From the IMG/VR virus record IMGVR_UViG_3300023272_000003, positions 1-58,118 of that record: a stretch of 58,118 nt of DNA. One strand, 5' to 3'. Numbering within the stretch: the stretch's first letter is position 1; each line of letters opens with the position of its first letter. The stretch is from a virus. The position numbers and the translations under genes were made by a program. Under the pieces are notes generated by a model. It worked only from the letters and a program-made list of their open reading frames with translations, made no database searches and was not told the origin of the DNA. Shown here one piece after another: positions 6,218-13,664 of this stretch.

Positions 6218-7369
6218 TTGAATACATCTTACCACAGCAATACTGTTACGTCAACAGTAGACGTTTCCCTAGTTTGTCGGCCCCTGCGCCGCACCCTCTC
6301 GTTTATCGCCTCCCTGACGCGCCGTCGCGGCTACTGCTATGCCGGATGGGACTTTCTCGCGTCGAAGCTCGAATGCTCCACCAAGACCGTACGCCGTCAT
6401 GTGGCGCGCCTGATCGCCTCCGGTATCCTGCGTGTCGAGCAGATCCGCAACCTGCAGCCCCGGTTTTTTATTTGCCCTGAAAGTGTCTGGAATGTGGGCA
6501 CTGTTTGTCCCGATTCTGTCCCTGCTCTTCCTATAGAGGGAGAAGTGAAGCAGAAAAGCAACAAACAGCCAGGGCGCAAGCGCACCCCTGCGCCGATCAC
6601 CGCCCAGGCCGAAGCATCTCCTGTTGTTTGTTCTTCGGCAAAGCCTCTTGAGACGGAGAAACCCCAAGCGGTTGAGACGGTCTCTGTCGTTGAGACGGAA
6701 ACCCAAATTGGCATCACGCACCTATCTGCCATTTCTGCCCAAGAGGAGACTGCCGAGGACGTGGCGGCACTCCTGCGGGCATCGTTGGACGCCGCAGGAG
6801 AGGAGATGCAGGCTTTGGAGAGTGGTGAGAGCCTGGAAGAGAGTGCGGCCGTTTACTGCAATAAAGAGAATTCAGAGGCAATTATAACGGCCGCAACTCA
6901 CAATATAGCCCCGGCCGCTGTCGAAAACATGACGGCCGCTGTACCGGCGCTGCAAGTACGGCCGTATTCTGACACTCCTCCAAAGCCCCAACCCCAGCCG
7001 CTCACGCCGGAACAGACCGCCATCATGCAGGCGCTGGTGCAGGCCGGGGTAGCGCCAGGACAGGCCCGCCAGATGGTTCAGCGTGACGCCACGAAGGCGC
7101 AGGAGGTGATGAAAGCCTATCGGGCCGAGGTACAGCGGGGGCGGGAGATCGAGAGCGCTGGTGGCTGGATCTGGAGCCTATGGAACCGGGAGGGGTTTCG
7201 GTACGTGGAGCGGGGGCAGAAGGCCGCGCCGTCCCACCTCGCGAAAGACCAGGGGTTGCGGATCGTGCCGACGGGCACGGGAGACCGCGGGGCAGCGCCG
7301 CCCGCCAGCGGGGCAGAGGTCTTGGCGGCCCTGCGGCGACGGGGCTTTGGCACGAGCGCCAGGGCGTGA
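6218..7369 (+). CDS. Replication initiator-like protein
   Basis: A 383-residue protein starting with TTG after AAAGGCGG. Residues about 35-95 form a winged helix (WDFLASKLECSTKTVRRHVARL) of the type found in RepA and DnaD-like initiators. A long Glu/Ala/Pro-rich linker (about 110-265) follows. A helical C-terminal domain ends in GGWIWSLWNREGF, resembling the C-terminus of phage and plasmid initiators. Five CGGCCG repeats lie in the DNA encoding the linker (6846-6964), the arrangement known from lambda O, where the origin lies in the initiator gene. A role in origin binding and helicase loading is inferred. Confidence 0.7.
   Translation: MNTSYHSNTVTSTVDVSLVCRPLRRTLSFIASLTRRRGYCYAGWDFLASKLECSTKTVRRHVARLIASGILRVEQIRNLQPRFFICPESVWNVGTVCPDSVPALPIEGEVKQKSNKQPGRKRTPAPITAQAEASPVVCSSAKPLETEKPQAVETVSVVETETQIGITHLSAISAQEETAEDVAALLRASLDAAGEEMQALESGESLEESAAVYCNKENSEAIITAATHNIAPAAVENMTAAVPALQVRPYSDTPPKPQPQPLTPEQTAIMQALVQAGVAPGQARQMVQRDATKAQEVMKAYRAEVQRGREIESAGGWIWSLWNREGFRYVERGQKAAPSHLAKDQGLRIVPTGTGDRGAAPPASGAEVLAALRRRGFGTSARA
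6846..6964. other. Candidate replication origin with CGGCCG repeats
   Basis: CGGCCG at 6846, 6888, 6912, 6933 and 6959, with intervals of 42, 24, 21 and 26 bases (near helical-turn multiples). The second to fourth copies share the extension CGGCCGC, and copies three and four share CGGCCGCTGT. An AT-rich segment lies between the first and third copies. The site is inside the initiator gene. Confidence 0.55.
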
Positions 7370-7399
7370 AAAAAGATTGAAAATAAGTGCCGTGCGCTA

Positions 7400-7428
7400 T
7401 TGACAATAGCTATCCGGTTTGGTATAAT
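7400..7428 (+). promoter_or_regulatory. Perfect sigma-70 consensus promoter
   Basis: TTGACA (7400-7405), 17 bases, TATAAT (7423-7428), the full consensus. It drives the gene at 7459 and probably the following small genes. Confidence 0.9.
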
Positions 7429-7458
7429 AGATATATCAAACAACGGAGGCATTGACCA

Positions 7459-7821
7459 ATGAGACAAGAGAGATGGTTCAGTAATTCGGTGTATAAAGCT
7501 ACCGAACTCTGCGCGTTATACGGAGTGACAAATGCGCTTGAAGAAGCCATAGCAAAAAAGGCACTTGGCGCCTGCTGTTTTTGGCAGAAAGTCATTGATA
7601 CACTGGAGACTATCCGCGACGGTGCAATCGAGATTCTGGATGCCGATGGGCACGAGGCACAGATATATGCAAGTTCCCTAAAAACTCGCCTTATAGACTA
7701 CCGGGGCGCCCTCATGATATACACAGTCACACAGGCAGAGTTCTGGAAATACTTCCAAAAACATATTGAGCAGTTCATGGCTTCAGCACATACCGAAGTG
7801 TCCGGGGAAATCAATAAGTAG
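7459..7821 (+). CDS. Hypothetical protein under a consensus promoter
   Basis: A 120-residue protein with SD ACGGAGG. Mostly helical, with GACCFWQKVIDTLETI and a C-terminal QAEFWKYFQKHIEQF. No domain is recognised. Its promoter is the strongest in the window by consensus, which suggests high early or lysogenic expression. Confidence 0.75.
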   Translation: MRQERWFSNSVYKATELCALYGVTNALEEAIAKKALGACCFWQKVIDTLETIRDGAIEILDADGHEAQIYASSLKTRLIDYRGALMIYTVTQAEFWKYFQKHIEQFMASAHTEVSGEINK

Positions 7822-7881
7822 ATTAACAGCGGTTGCCAGATCCGCAAAAACTGGCATTCCTTCTATAGAAAGGCAAACCTC

Positions 7882-8148
7882 TTGACGGACGACACCCGAC
7901 CCGACCGATTCACCGAGCACCAGCGCAAAGCCGGGAGCGCCAAGACAACACGCAAGGCGGCCTCTTCCCGGCAGAACCTGCCCAACGGAGGCGGCAGGCC
8001 CACCGGGGCACTGAACAAGAGCGTCAAGCCCTGCCTGGGGCCGGATCACTGTCCTGGCGGCGTACACCGGCAGCCTTGCCCGGTCTACCGCCGGGAAGCA
8101 GCGGCCCGCAGTCGGGAGGCGAAGCGCAAGGCAGCAGAGCAGCAGTGA
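7882..8148 (+). CDS. GGRP/Cys-His small basic protein, copy A
   Basis: An 88-residue basic protein read from TTG at 7882. It contains KAASSRQN, NGGGRPTG and a Cys/His segment (CLGPDHCPGG, then VHRQPCPVYRRE). The same order of an R-N-G/GGRP block, Lys-Pro, clustered Cys and His, and a basic tail is found at 8942, 9461 (minus strand) and 18368. Zinc binding and nucleic-acid contact are inferred from the Cys/His spacing and the charge. The weak ribosome site makes the exact start less certain. Confidence 0.7.
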   Translation: MTDDTRPDRFTEHQRKAGSAKTTRKAASSRQNLPNGGGRPTGALNKSVKPCLGPDHCPGGVHRQPCPVYRREAAARSREAKRKAAEQQ

Positions 8149-8248
8149 GGCAGCACGGGACATCCTGGCTGCCGCGCGTCGGGCCGTGGGGAGTTGCGCA
8201 CCGGTGTAGAGAGGGGGAAAATAGTTTGCAAATTGGTATGATACGATC

Positions 8249-8277
8249 TTGACATAACCTAACAAGTAGTGTATACT
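8249..8277 (+). promoter_or_regulatory. Sigma-70 type promoter
   Basis: TTGACA (8249-8254), 17-base spacer, TATACT (8272-8277), 46 bases before the gene at 8323. Confidence 0.85.
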
Positions 8278-8322
8278 ATGTATATCACAAACGCAGTTAC
8301 GAACTGCACAGGAGATAGGCAA

Positions 8323-8571
8323 ATGACGACCACAATGACCGAGCAGGAATTTGAGACGAAGCGCAAAGCAATCTGCAAAGAGTACGACGATCTGTTTGAG
8401 GCGACCAAGAAAGCTACATGGGACGCGAACTGGCCTGCTGGATGGCAAGAGACCGAGGACGCAATACTTGTACCCGCACAGGAAAAGCGCAAGGCGGCGC
8501 TTCGTGCGCTGGAAGAAGAATTTTACGGAACTGAGGACATCGTCGGTCTATTGTTCCCGGTAACTGAATAG
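8323..8571 (+). CDS. Small helical protein
   Basis: An 82-residue protein starting at the ATG after AGGAGATAGG. Strongly helical and charged (EQEFETKRKAICKEYDDL, QEKRKAALRALEEEF), ending in a hydrophobic DIVGLLFP. Possibly a small adaptor or inhibitor; not recognised. Confidence 0.75.
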   Translation: MTTTMTEQEFETKRKAICKEYDDLFEATKKATWDANWPAGWQETEDAILVPAQEKRKAALRALEEEFYGTEDIVGLLFPVTE

Positions 8572-8632
8572 GCCGCCTAACCCTCGTCCCATTGCCCCAC
8601 CGGAGGCTTCGTATCCGGTACAGGAGAATCCT

Positions 8633-8893
8633 TTGAAGCCATTCGACGAGATCACCAAAGCCATACTGCTTGATGACAACGACGAACCCATTTCGGCAGA
8701 GGAGAACAACCAGCAGGCTGTGAACGAACTAATGCGGGACACAGTTACCGAGTGGGAATACCGTATTGCTCGCCTTAAGGATGATCTGACGGAGGAGTGG
8801 CAGCCAGGACAACGAGAGCGCATAGAGGCCCTGCACGAAGCCTACAGGCTTGCGTGGGAGCATCTGAGGCAAAGCGGGGCAGCAGACCAATAA
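8633..8893 (+). CDS. Small helical protein, TTG start
   Basis: An 86-residue acidic helical protein read from TTG, nine bases after CAGGAGA. It contains EWEYRIARLKDDL and EALHEAYRLAWEHL. No motif is recognised. It follows the gene at 8323 with a 61-base gap and probably shares its transcript. Confidence 0.7.
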   Translation: MKPFDEITKAILLDDNDEPISAEENNQQAVNELMRDTVTEWEYRIARLKDDLTEEWQPGQRERIEALHEAYRLAWEHLRQSGAADQ

Positions 8894-8910
8894 TCATTTA
8901 ATCGAAAGGA

Positions 8911-8934
8911 GCCGGGACAGATCGCTGCCCCGGC
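8911..8934 (+). promoter_or_regulatory. Hairpin between ribosome site and start codon
   Basis: GCCGGGACAG and CTGCCCCGGC pair at nine of ten positions around ATCG. The stem begins immediately after AAAGGA (8905-8910) and ends seven bases before the ATG at 8942. Folding would bring the ribosome site to normal distance from the start. Confidence 0.5.
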
Positions 8935-8941
8935 ATTAAAC

Positions 8942-9214
8942 ATGATGGAGCAAACAGAAGAGACACCAGAACAGAAGCGGCAGCGGATCAGCGCCGCCAG
9001 GGCAGCCGCAGGTAGTGTACGTAGCGAGCGCAAGGCTGCTGCGGTACGCCAAAACGGACAAAAAGGCGGCAGGCCAGTCGGCACGCAAAAGCCGTTGGAG
9101 GAGATCGCCTGCACGTGCAAGCAAGACCCGCACCATTGGTCATGCCGCCGGGAGCAGACCAGGGCGAAGAGGCAGAGCAGAGCGCGCCTGAAAAAAAGTT
9201 CGGCGGAAATCTGA
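8942..9214 (+). CDS. GGRP/Cys-His small basic protein, copy B
   Basis: A 90-residue basic protein. RKAAAVRQNGQKGGRPVG is followed by KPLEEIACTCKQDPHHWSCRRE: a CxC, five or six residues, H, and C pattern, then an Arg/Lys-rich tail. This copy and the one at 9461 share KP-EEI-CTC and are clearly paralogous. The start lies downstream of a hairpin that separates it from the ribosome site. Confidence 0.75.
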   Translation: MMEQTEETPEQKRQRISAARAAAGSVRSERKAAAVRQNGQKGGRPVGTQKPLEEIACTCKQDPHHWSCRREQTRAKRQSRARLKKSSAEI

Positions 9215-9241
9215 AAATAGTCTAACGATCCCCCACCGCAA

Positions 9242-9271
9242 GGCCCCTTTCGTTTTGTTTCGGGAGGGGCC
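9242..9271. terminator. Hairpin after copy B gene
   Basis: GGCCCCT (9242-9248) pairs with AGGGGCC (9265-9271) around a T-rich loop. It probably ends the rightward transcript. Copies of CCTTTCGTTTTG occur here and about 50 bases further on. Confidence 0.5.
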
Positions 9272-9420
9272 GGAAGCGTAGACGCCTGATGCAGATTCCT
9301 TTCGTTTTGCCCCGAATGCTCCCCAAAGCGATAACCGCACAACAACCGTCGTGTAAGTGCCCGTAAAATGGCGTTTTTGGCTCTGTTTCGCCAACATATG
9401 ACCAGTTATCGGACGTTTGG

Positions 9421-9451
9421 CAATCAGGAGGCGGAACCTGCCTCCTGATTG
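9421..9451. terminator. 12-bp hairpin between converging genes
   Basis: CAATCAGGAGGC and its exact complement, with a 7-base loop, ten bases beyond the stop of the leftward gene at 9461. No T-run follows on either strand. A terminator or transcript-end structure for both directions. Confidence 0.65.
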
Positions 9452-9460
9452 GACAGAACC

Positions 9461-9688
9461 TCACCGTTTGCCGTCTGCGCGTCGTTGGCGCTGGTAGAGC
9501 GTGCGAGAGATCCGACAAGAAGCCTTGTGAGGCGGCACTCCGTTCCCACAGGTGCAGGGGATCTCTTCGACCGGCTTGACGCCACCAGTACCCTTCCATC
9601 CACCGAGCTTGCCATTTTCCCGCGATGCCGCCGCCTTCTTGTCTGTTTTTATGCTGCCCAGAGCGGCCCCTAATTCCTTCGGTGTCAA
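9461..9688 (-). CDS. GGRP/Cys-His small basic protein, copy C
   Basis: A 75-residue basic protein on the opposite strand to its relatives. The TTG at 9688 is chosen because AGGAGG lies seven bases upstream and because the promoter at 9716-9745 rules out a longer reading. KKAAASRENGKLGGWKG replaces the usual GGRP; KPVEEIPCTCGNG, then PHKASC completes the Cys/His set. It has its own promoter with an operator copy and faces the HNH gene at 9807, forming a divergent pair. Confidence 0.75.
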   Translation of the reverse strand: MTPKELGAALGSIKTDKKAAASRENGKLGGWKGTGGVKPVEEIPCTCGNGVPPHKASCRISRTLYQRQRRADGKR

Positions 9689-9715
9689 ATGCTCCTCCTG
9701 CTTGTTCTTCAAATG

Positions 9716-9745
9716 ATTGTACTGCCTAACGATAGGGCACGTCAA
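9716..9745 (-). promoter_or_regulatory. Leftward promoter with operator in spacer
   Basis: Minus strand: TTGACG (9745-9740), 18 bases, TACAAT (9721-9716). The spacer holds the repeat at 9724-9737. The -35 lies in CTACTGTTGAC, also found at the promoter at 17867. Confidence 0.7.
9724..9737. repeat. Operator-like repeat GCCTAACGATAGGG, copy 1
   Basis: The core CTAACGATAG is nearly self-complementary. An identical 14-base copy lies at 9757-9770 and the core also occurs at 17717-17726. All three are in gene-free regulatory intervals; this one is inside the leftward promoter. Confidence 0.65.
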
Positions 9746-9748
9746 CAG

Positions 9749-9778
9749 TAGACACGGCCTAACGATAGGGGGTATAAT
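9749..9778 (+). promoter_or_regulatory. Rightward promoter with operator in spacer
   Basis: TAGACA (9749-9754), 18 bases, TATAAT (9773-9778), driving the HNH gene at 9807. The spacer holds the second operator-like repeat. Confidence 0.65.
9757..9770. repeat. Operator-like repeat GCCTAACGATAGGG, copy 2
   Basis: Exact copy of 9724-9737, 33 bases away in the same orientation. Each of the two divergent promoters carries one copy in its spacer, which fits coordinate repression. Confidence 0.65.
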
Positions 9779-9806
9779 ATGGTAACACATTGATAAGGAG
9801 CCGCCG

Positions 9807-10604
9807 GTGGAAGATCAACCTATTAAGCCTTACCAGAAATCATTCCCATGTCATAAAAATCGCTATGGTGCTATATGCCCATCCTGTTCCTATTCGATGT
9901 ACCTGCCGAAATTTTATCAAGGTGGATATATTTGTGGTAGTTGCTACAGCACGATAAAGAAGACAGAGAGGCAGCAAAAACACCAGGAGCGCAAACAAGA
10001 GCGTGAGGCTGAGCGCCGTCGTATTGAGGCAAGTCGGCAATCTGCATTACAACGCAAGATGGAGAAGGAACAGGAATCTGCTCGTTATCGGGAGGAGAGG
10101 GAAAACAGGCGGGAAGCAAATCGAATAGCACGACAGAGGTATAGAGAAATGTCTGCCACTGAGAGGCTGCGCGTAAGCGAGATTACCGCCGCTAAAAAGT
10201 TAGAAGAATTGCAATCAAAGCCAATCAACCAGCCAAAGCCCGAACCCACTTTGCTTGAAACATGGGCGCGTAAATGGGCTGTCCAAAGCAAGATAAAACG
10301 GCGGAATGAAAAGACTCCTATTCCATCAGGCTCGAAGCCGATAACCCCGGAATACCTGATGGAACTATGGGAGAAGCAAAAAGGTACATGTGCCCTTTCG
10401 GGTCGTCCTATGTCTCTTGTGAGGCCAGAAGGTGAAGGGACTTTTCAATCTTCTTTGGTCTCCGTAGACAGAATAGATAGCATGGTGGGCTACTGCCAAG
10501 AGAATATTCAACTGGTATGTTTAGCCGCCAACGTAATGAAAGCCAATACAGGCCTAACCGACTTCAAAGAGTGGTGCCGAAGCATAGCAAAGAGCGGGGA
10601 ATAA
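9807..10604 (+). CDS. HNH-type (DRID) endonuclease with zinc ribbon
   Basis: A 265-residue protein read from GTG, six bases after AAGGAG. An N-terminal zinc ribbon (CPSCSY...CGSC, residues 24-46) is followed by a long, highly charged coiled coil (about 50-155). The C-terminal nuclease-like domain holds CALSGRPMSL, then SVDRIDSMVGYCQENIQLVC and NVMK. This is the DRID-GY-N-LVC signature of the HNH family variants seen in phage homing enzymes, with Asp-Arg in place of the usual leading His. Own promoter and divergent neighbour suggest a free-standing selfish or DNA-processing gene. Confidence 0.75.
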   Translation: MEDQPIKPYQKSFPCHKNRYGAICPSCSYSMYLPKFYQGGYICGSCYSTIKKTERQQKHQERKQEREAERRRIEASRQSALQRKMEKEQESARYREERENRREANRIARQRYREMSATERLRVSEITAAKKLEELQSKPINQPKPEPTLLETWARKWAVQSKIKRRNEKTPIPSGSKPITPEYLMELWEKQKGTCALSGRPMSLVRPEGEGTFQSSLVSVDRIDSMVGYCQENIQLVCLAANVMKANTGLTDFKEWCRSIAKSGE

Positions 10605-10711
10605 ATTTTGCCCGGTGGCCGGAAGGCTGAAAAATGTTGGAGGTAAAGTAAATATTTTACGTTGCGATGTGGTATACTATAGAGGAGAGAACAAAAACAG
10701 GAGGGGCAAAA

Positions 10712-11299
10712 ATGGAACAGTTAAGCGAGTTGCCGAAAGGCGTTTGGGGCTGTGCTATGTGCGATATGGTATGCGCCGGGGAACTTGCGGTGGAAGCGTT
10801 CGGGGAAGTCGCGCGCGCAAAGGATTCAGGACTACCGCTGTTTACTTATATGTACCGGCGATTCGGGCCACCGTGGAGCGGTTCAGACGATCATAAAGAG
10901 GTTGCGTCTTACAAACTCACTACCTCCGACCCTCGCATATTTCTGGATGTTTCCATTAAGGGCTATGCGTTGGATTTCTGTTTCCGCTTCCTTATTACGA
11001 AGGAACTCCAAGACGAGTATTCTGCCTACATGGATCACAGGATATCCCAGGTCGGCCACAGGGAAGGCAGAGAGCCTAGAGCATGGCGCGAAGGCTCCCC
11101 GATTCGACAGCACGTCAACGAAGTGCTCATAGAGGCTATGAAAGAGCTTCTAAGGCCCGTGTGGGTTCGTGACATCCCTATGAACATCTTAGGACTTGTG
11201 GAAGAGGAGGACGCAGAGGACTCCGTCGAACCGTCCATCTATGCAGGCTACGGAGTACCCAAAGAGGCTATGGACGCACGCATTAAGGAGTTTGCCTGA
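10712..11299 (+). CDS. Hypothetical protein
   Basis: A 195-residue protein, starting at the ATG after AGGAGGGG. It contains CAMCDMVC near the N-terminus, a central region with alternating hydrophobic residues (PRIFLDVSIKGYALDFCFRF) and a very acidic C-terminus (VEEEDAEDSVEPS). No family is recognised. Its stop overlaps the next start by one base. Confidence 0.75.
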   Translation: MEQLSELPKGVWGCAMCDMVCAGELAVEAFGEVARAKDSGLPLFTYMYRRFGPPWSGSDDHKEVASYKLTTSDPRIFLDVSIKGYALDFCFRFLITKELQDEYSAYMDHRISQVGHREGREPRAWREGSPIRQHVNEVLIEAMKELLRPVWVRDIPMNILGLVEEEDAEDSVEPSIYAGYGVPKEAMDARIKEFA

Positions 11300-11586
11300 T
11301 GTCTCCCAGTAAGGCGCAGGTAGGGCCGGAAATCAAATGCCGGTGCTGTGGCGGCACCGGCAAGATTCGCCTCCCTGTTGGGCAGTGGCGGGTCTACTCA
11401 CTGGTACAGCAGGGCTACCAGACCGCAAGCGAGATTTTCCAGCAGATCGAAGGACAGGAAGACATAGAGCAGAAGGCCGTCAGCATGAGGCTCAAGGCTC
11501 TGTTCGATGCAGGCCTGCTGATCCGCCACGACCAAAAGCGGGGCCGCCAATGGGTCTACGGGCTGGCGGCGAAGGAGGGGGAGTAA
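11299..11586 (+). CDS. Winged-helix protein with Cys knuckle
   Basis: A 95-residue protein. CRCCGGTGKIRLP (residues 14-26) is a glycine-rich Cys cluster of the DnaJ/zinc type. Residues 30-90 fit a winged helix (helix YQTASEIFQQI, recognition helix AVSMRLKALFDAGLL, wing HDQKRGRQWVYGL). Probably a DNA-binding regulator in this rightward operon. Confidence 0.7.
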   Translation: MSPSKAQVGPEIKCRCCGGTGKIRLPVGQWRVYSLVQQGYQTASEIFQQIEGQEDIEQKAVSMRLKALFDAGLLIRHDQKRGRQWVYGLAAKEGE

Positions 11587-11587
11587 G

Positions 11588-11851
11588 ATGACAACCAGGA
11601 CAGATTTACCGCGGTTCGAGTGCTCGTTGGTGGGGCAGGACGACACGCTGTGCCCAATCTTTGCAGTAGATGAGCAACAGGCGGCAGAGGATTTTGTTTG
11701 CAATTGGGAGTGGCGCGCGTGCGAATTCACTGTTGCGTCAGGACAGAGGACCGTTCGGGTGCGGGTGAATGGCCGTGTGTTCGAGGTTAGCGGGGAAGCG
11801 GTTCCGAGTTACCGGGCGCGGCCTCTGTCGGCGCAAGAGCAGGAGGCTTAG
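11588..11851 (+). CDS. Small hypothetical protein
   Basis: An 87-residue protein with an ATG two bases after the upstream stop and the ribosome site GGAGGGGGAG. Beta-rich in the middle (FTVASGQRTVRVRVNGRVFEV). Resembles small phage proteins that are translated in series; function unknown. Confidence 0.7.
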   Translation: MTTRTDLPRFECSLVGQDDTLCPIFAVDEQQAAEDFVCNWEWRACEFTVASGQRTVRVRVNGRVFEVSGEAVPSYRARPLSAQEQEA

Positions 11852-11853
11852 AG

Positions 11854-11997
11854 ATGGCAAGCGAAACCGAGTGTCAGTGGCTGGAGCGCCGCGCAGCTGA
11901 GATTGAGGCCGAGGCCGCGTGGGTGGCCCGGATGCAGGAGCAGGAATTCCTGGCGGGGCTGTGGTCGGAGGTGTTTCCAGAGGCGGAGGAGGGGTAG
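11854..11997 (+). CDS. Very small helical protein
   Basis: A 47-residue frame between two tightly packed genes: ATG two bases after the previous stop, SD AGGAGG, and the next ATG one base after its stop. Nearly all residues suit one amphipathic helix (ERRAAEIEAEAAWVARMQEQ), with an acidic end. The packing makes it likely to be expressed. Confidence 0.65.
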   Translation: MASETECQWLERRAAEIEAEAAWVARMQEQEFLAGLWSEVFPEAEEG

Positions 11998-11998
11998 G

Positions 11999-12718
11999 AT
12001 GAGTATTGAGACGACAGAGCGCAAACCCCGGTTGCAGTGGGGTGATGGGCAGTATTCAGTCTACCAAGCCTCTGAGGTGCCTGCATACGAAATGACGGTC
12101 TTCTACCGGGCAGGCGAATGGCGGTTGGAGATCAGAGGAGCCGACAAGGGCAACTATCCTGATCGCACGTCGGCCCAGATCGCGGCAGAGTCCTGGCTGC
12201 GGGAGGAGATCCGGCGCGTGGGGGCGCTTTTGGGCGAAGGAGAGGAGGGTGAGAAGCCTCAGGCGTTCAAGGATGCTTTTAAGTTCAACATCCTTGTCAG
12301 AGGTGAGGCGCAGGCCTGCTTCCGTGCCTACAATGCCGAGGAGGATGAAGACGGGCAGAAAGTTTCCGGCGAAGAACTTCACGGCATCAGTGCAGATGAT
12401 CCTGACGACGAATTCAGCCAGTATTTCGATTGTGCGATGGAAGGGCTAGGTGTCTACCAAGGCTGGATGCGCTTCGAGTTTGCAGGCGAAAAACTCTGGA
12501 CTATCACAGAATATCAGGCGATGTCGGCACTCTCGGAGGAGGAATTGAAGGCTCTTGCACTCTTTACGCAGGGACAATGGTCGGACGGTATCGGCGAGGG
12601 ATTCGAGCAAAAGCGATGCCTCAACTTCAGCGGCGGCAGCTTCTCTGTTTCCCCTTATGCGGACAGGCAGAACCTTACCATTAGTCAGTGCGGAGTAACA
12701 TGGGAGATCACGCCATGA
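11999..12718 (+). CDS. Hypothetical protein
   Basis: A 239-residue protein from the ATG after GGAGGAGGGG. Mixed alpha/beta with an acidic middle (EEDEDGQKVSGEE), no membrane segment, no known motif. The start of the next gene overlaps its stop (ATGA). It is the largest unknown of the rightward operon. Confidence 0.75.
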   Translation: MSIETTERKPRLQWGDGQYSVYQASEVPAYEMTVFYRAGEWRLEIRGADKGNYPDRTSAQIAAESWLREEIRRVGALLGEGEEGEKPQAFKDAFKFNILVRGEAQACFRAYNAEEDEDGQKVSGEELHGISADDPDDEFSQYFDCAMEGLGVYQGWMRFEFAGEKLWTITEYQAMSALSEEELKALALFTQGQWSDGIGEGFEQKRCLNFSGGSFSVSPYADRQNLTISQCGVTWEITP

Positions 12719-13068
12719 GCAACGAGACGACGGCCCCCACGCGGCCCACCGACCAGGAGATCAACGCCCTCTGCGCCACGCTGTGCGGCTACCAAGTATT
12801 TGCTGACGACGCGCCCATTATGTTACAGGCGATGTCCTGCATACGGCAGAGCGAATGCCCTGACTTCTGCGGCAGTCGGCAACCATCGGCTGAGTGGCTT
12901 CTGCCGATGGTTGCCGAAGACGACAGGGCAGAATTTGTGCGGTATTTGTGGCGATCAGTGGACGTGCGGGACGTGTGGGCCTGCATGACATCCACGCCGC
13001 GCCAGCAAGTAGAGGCAGTGCTGCGGACATTGGGCAAGTGGCCTGCGGAGTGGGAGGAGAGCAGATGA
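12715..13068 (+). CDS. Hypothetical protein
   Basis: A 117-residue acidic protein coupled by ATGA on both sides. It contains INALCATLCGYQV and SVDVRDVWACM; four to five Cys but no regular zinc spacing. No family is recognised. Confidence 0.7.
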   Translation: MSNETTAPTRPTDQEINALCATLCGYQVFADDAPIMLQAMSCIRQSECPDFCGSRQPSAEWLLPMVAEDDRAEFVRYLWRSVDVRDVWACMTSTPRQQVEAVLRTLGKWPAEWEESR

Positions 13069-13664
13069 GTGAGGAGAGAGCGCCGTACGGGGAGCAGGAG
13101 GCACGCAAGCATCAGGTCTTTATGATTTCAGGTGATGCATATTACGGGCGGGAGATTGAGTGTGCCTGCGGTCAAGATTTCAACGATGAAGGCAGATTCA
13201 ACACCCACCAGCAAGAAGAGATAGACGCCTTGATTCAGCAAGCCGAGCAGCGCGGGCGGGAGGCACTGCTTTCAGAGATGGTTGAGGCGCATTTGCAGAA
13301 GTCCGTCGATGTACCAGACGATGAAAGGGATTGGGTACAGCAGGTTATGCGCCTGCTGTACGTCAACTTTGACGGTTTTATTACTGCTGCCGTCAAAGGG
13401 CAAAAGGCGTCTTTTGAGCGCGGACGGGAGGCGGGGTTGCGGGAGGCGCTGGAGTCTGTACGGCAGTTAGGGATTGAGATGGAGGATCTCAGGAAGGTTT
13501 CCCCTTTCACCTCCGACGCATGGTATGAGTATAACGCCAAGGTGAACACTGCTAAGGGAGCATATCAGCGCATCACCGCCCTGCTGCCCGCCACACTGCC
13601 CGGTGCGGAGACGGAGGAGAGACGAAGTCTACGAAAAAATAGAGCAACTGAAGAAACTCATTGA
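13065..13664 (+). CDS. Protein with N-terminal Cys-Cys-His finger
   Basis: A 199-residue protein. Residues 30-50 (ECACGQDFNDEGRFNTHQQEE) look like a half zinc finger of CxC...H type, common in small phage proteins. The remainder is helical with an acidic repeat of heptads. The next gene starts inside its 3' end. Nucleic-acid or protein binding is a guess. Confidence 0.7.
   Translation: MSEERAPYGEQEARKHQVFMISGDAYYGREIECACGQDFNDEGRFNTHQQEEIDALIQQAEQRGREALLSEMVEAHLQKSVDVPDDERDWVQQVMRLLYVNFDGFITAAVKGQKASFERGREAGLREALESVRQLGIEMEDLRKVSPFTSDAWYEYNAKVNTAKGAYQRITALLPATLPGAETEERRSLRKNRATEETH

Noticed and set aside
9689-9790. Longer reading of the leftward copy C gene from ATG 9790
   Set aside because: It would cross its own promoter and operator; the TTG at 9688 has AGGAGG at the right distance.
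10615-10896. Rightward 93-residue frame before 10712
   Set aside because: No ribosome site, Gly/Arg-rich, overlaps the well-supported 10712-11299 gene in another frame.
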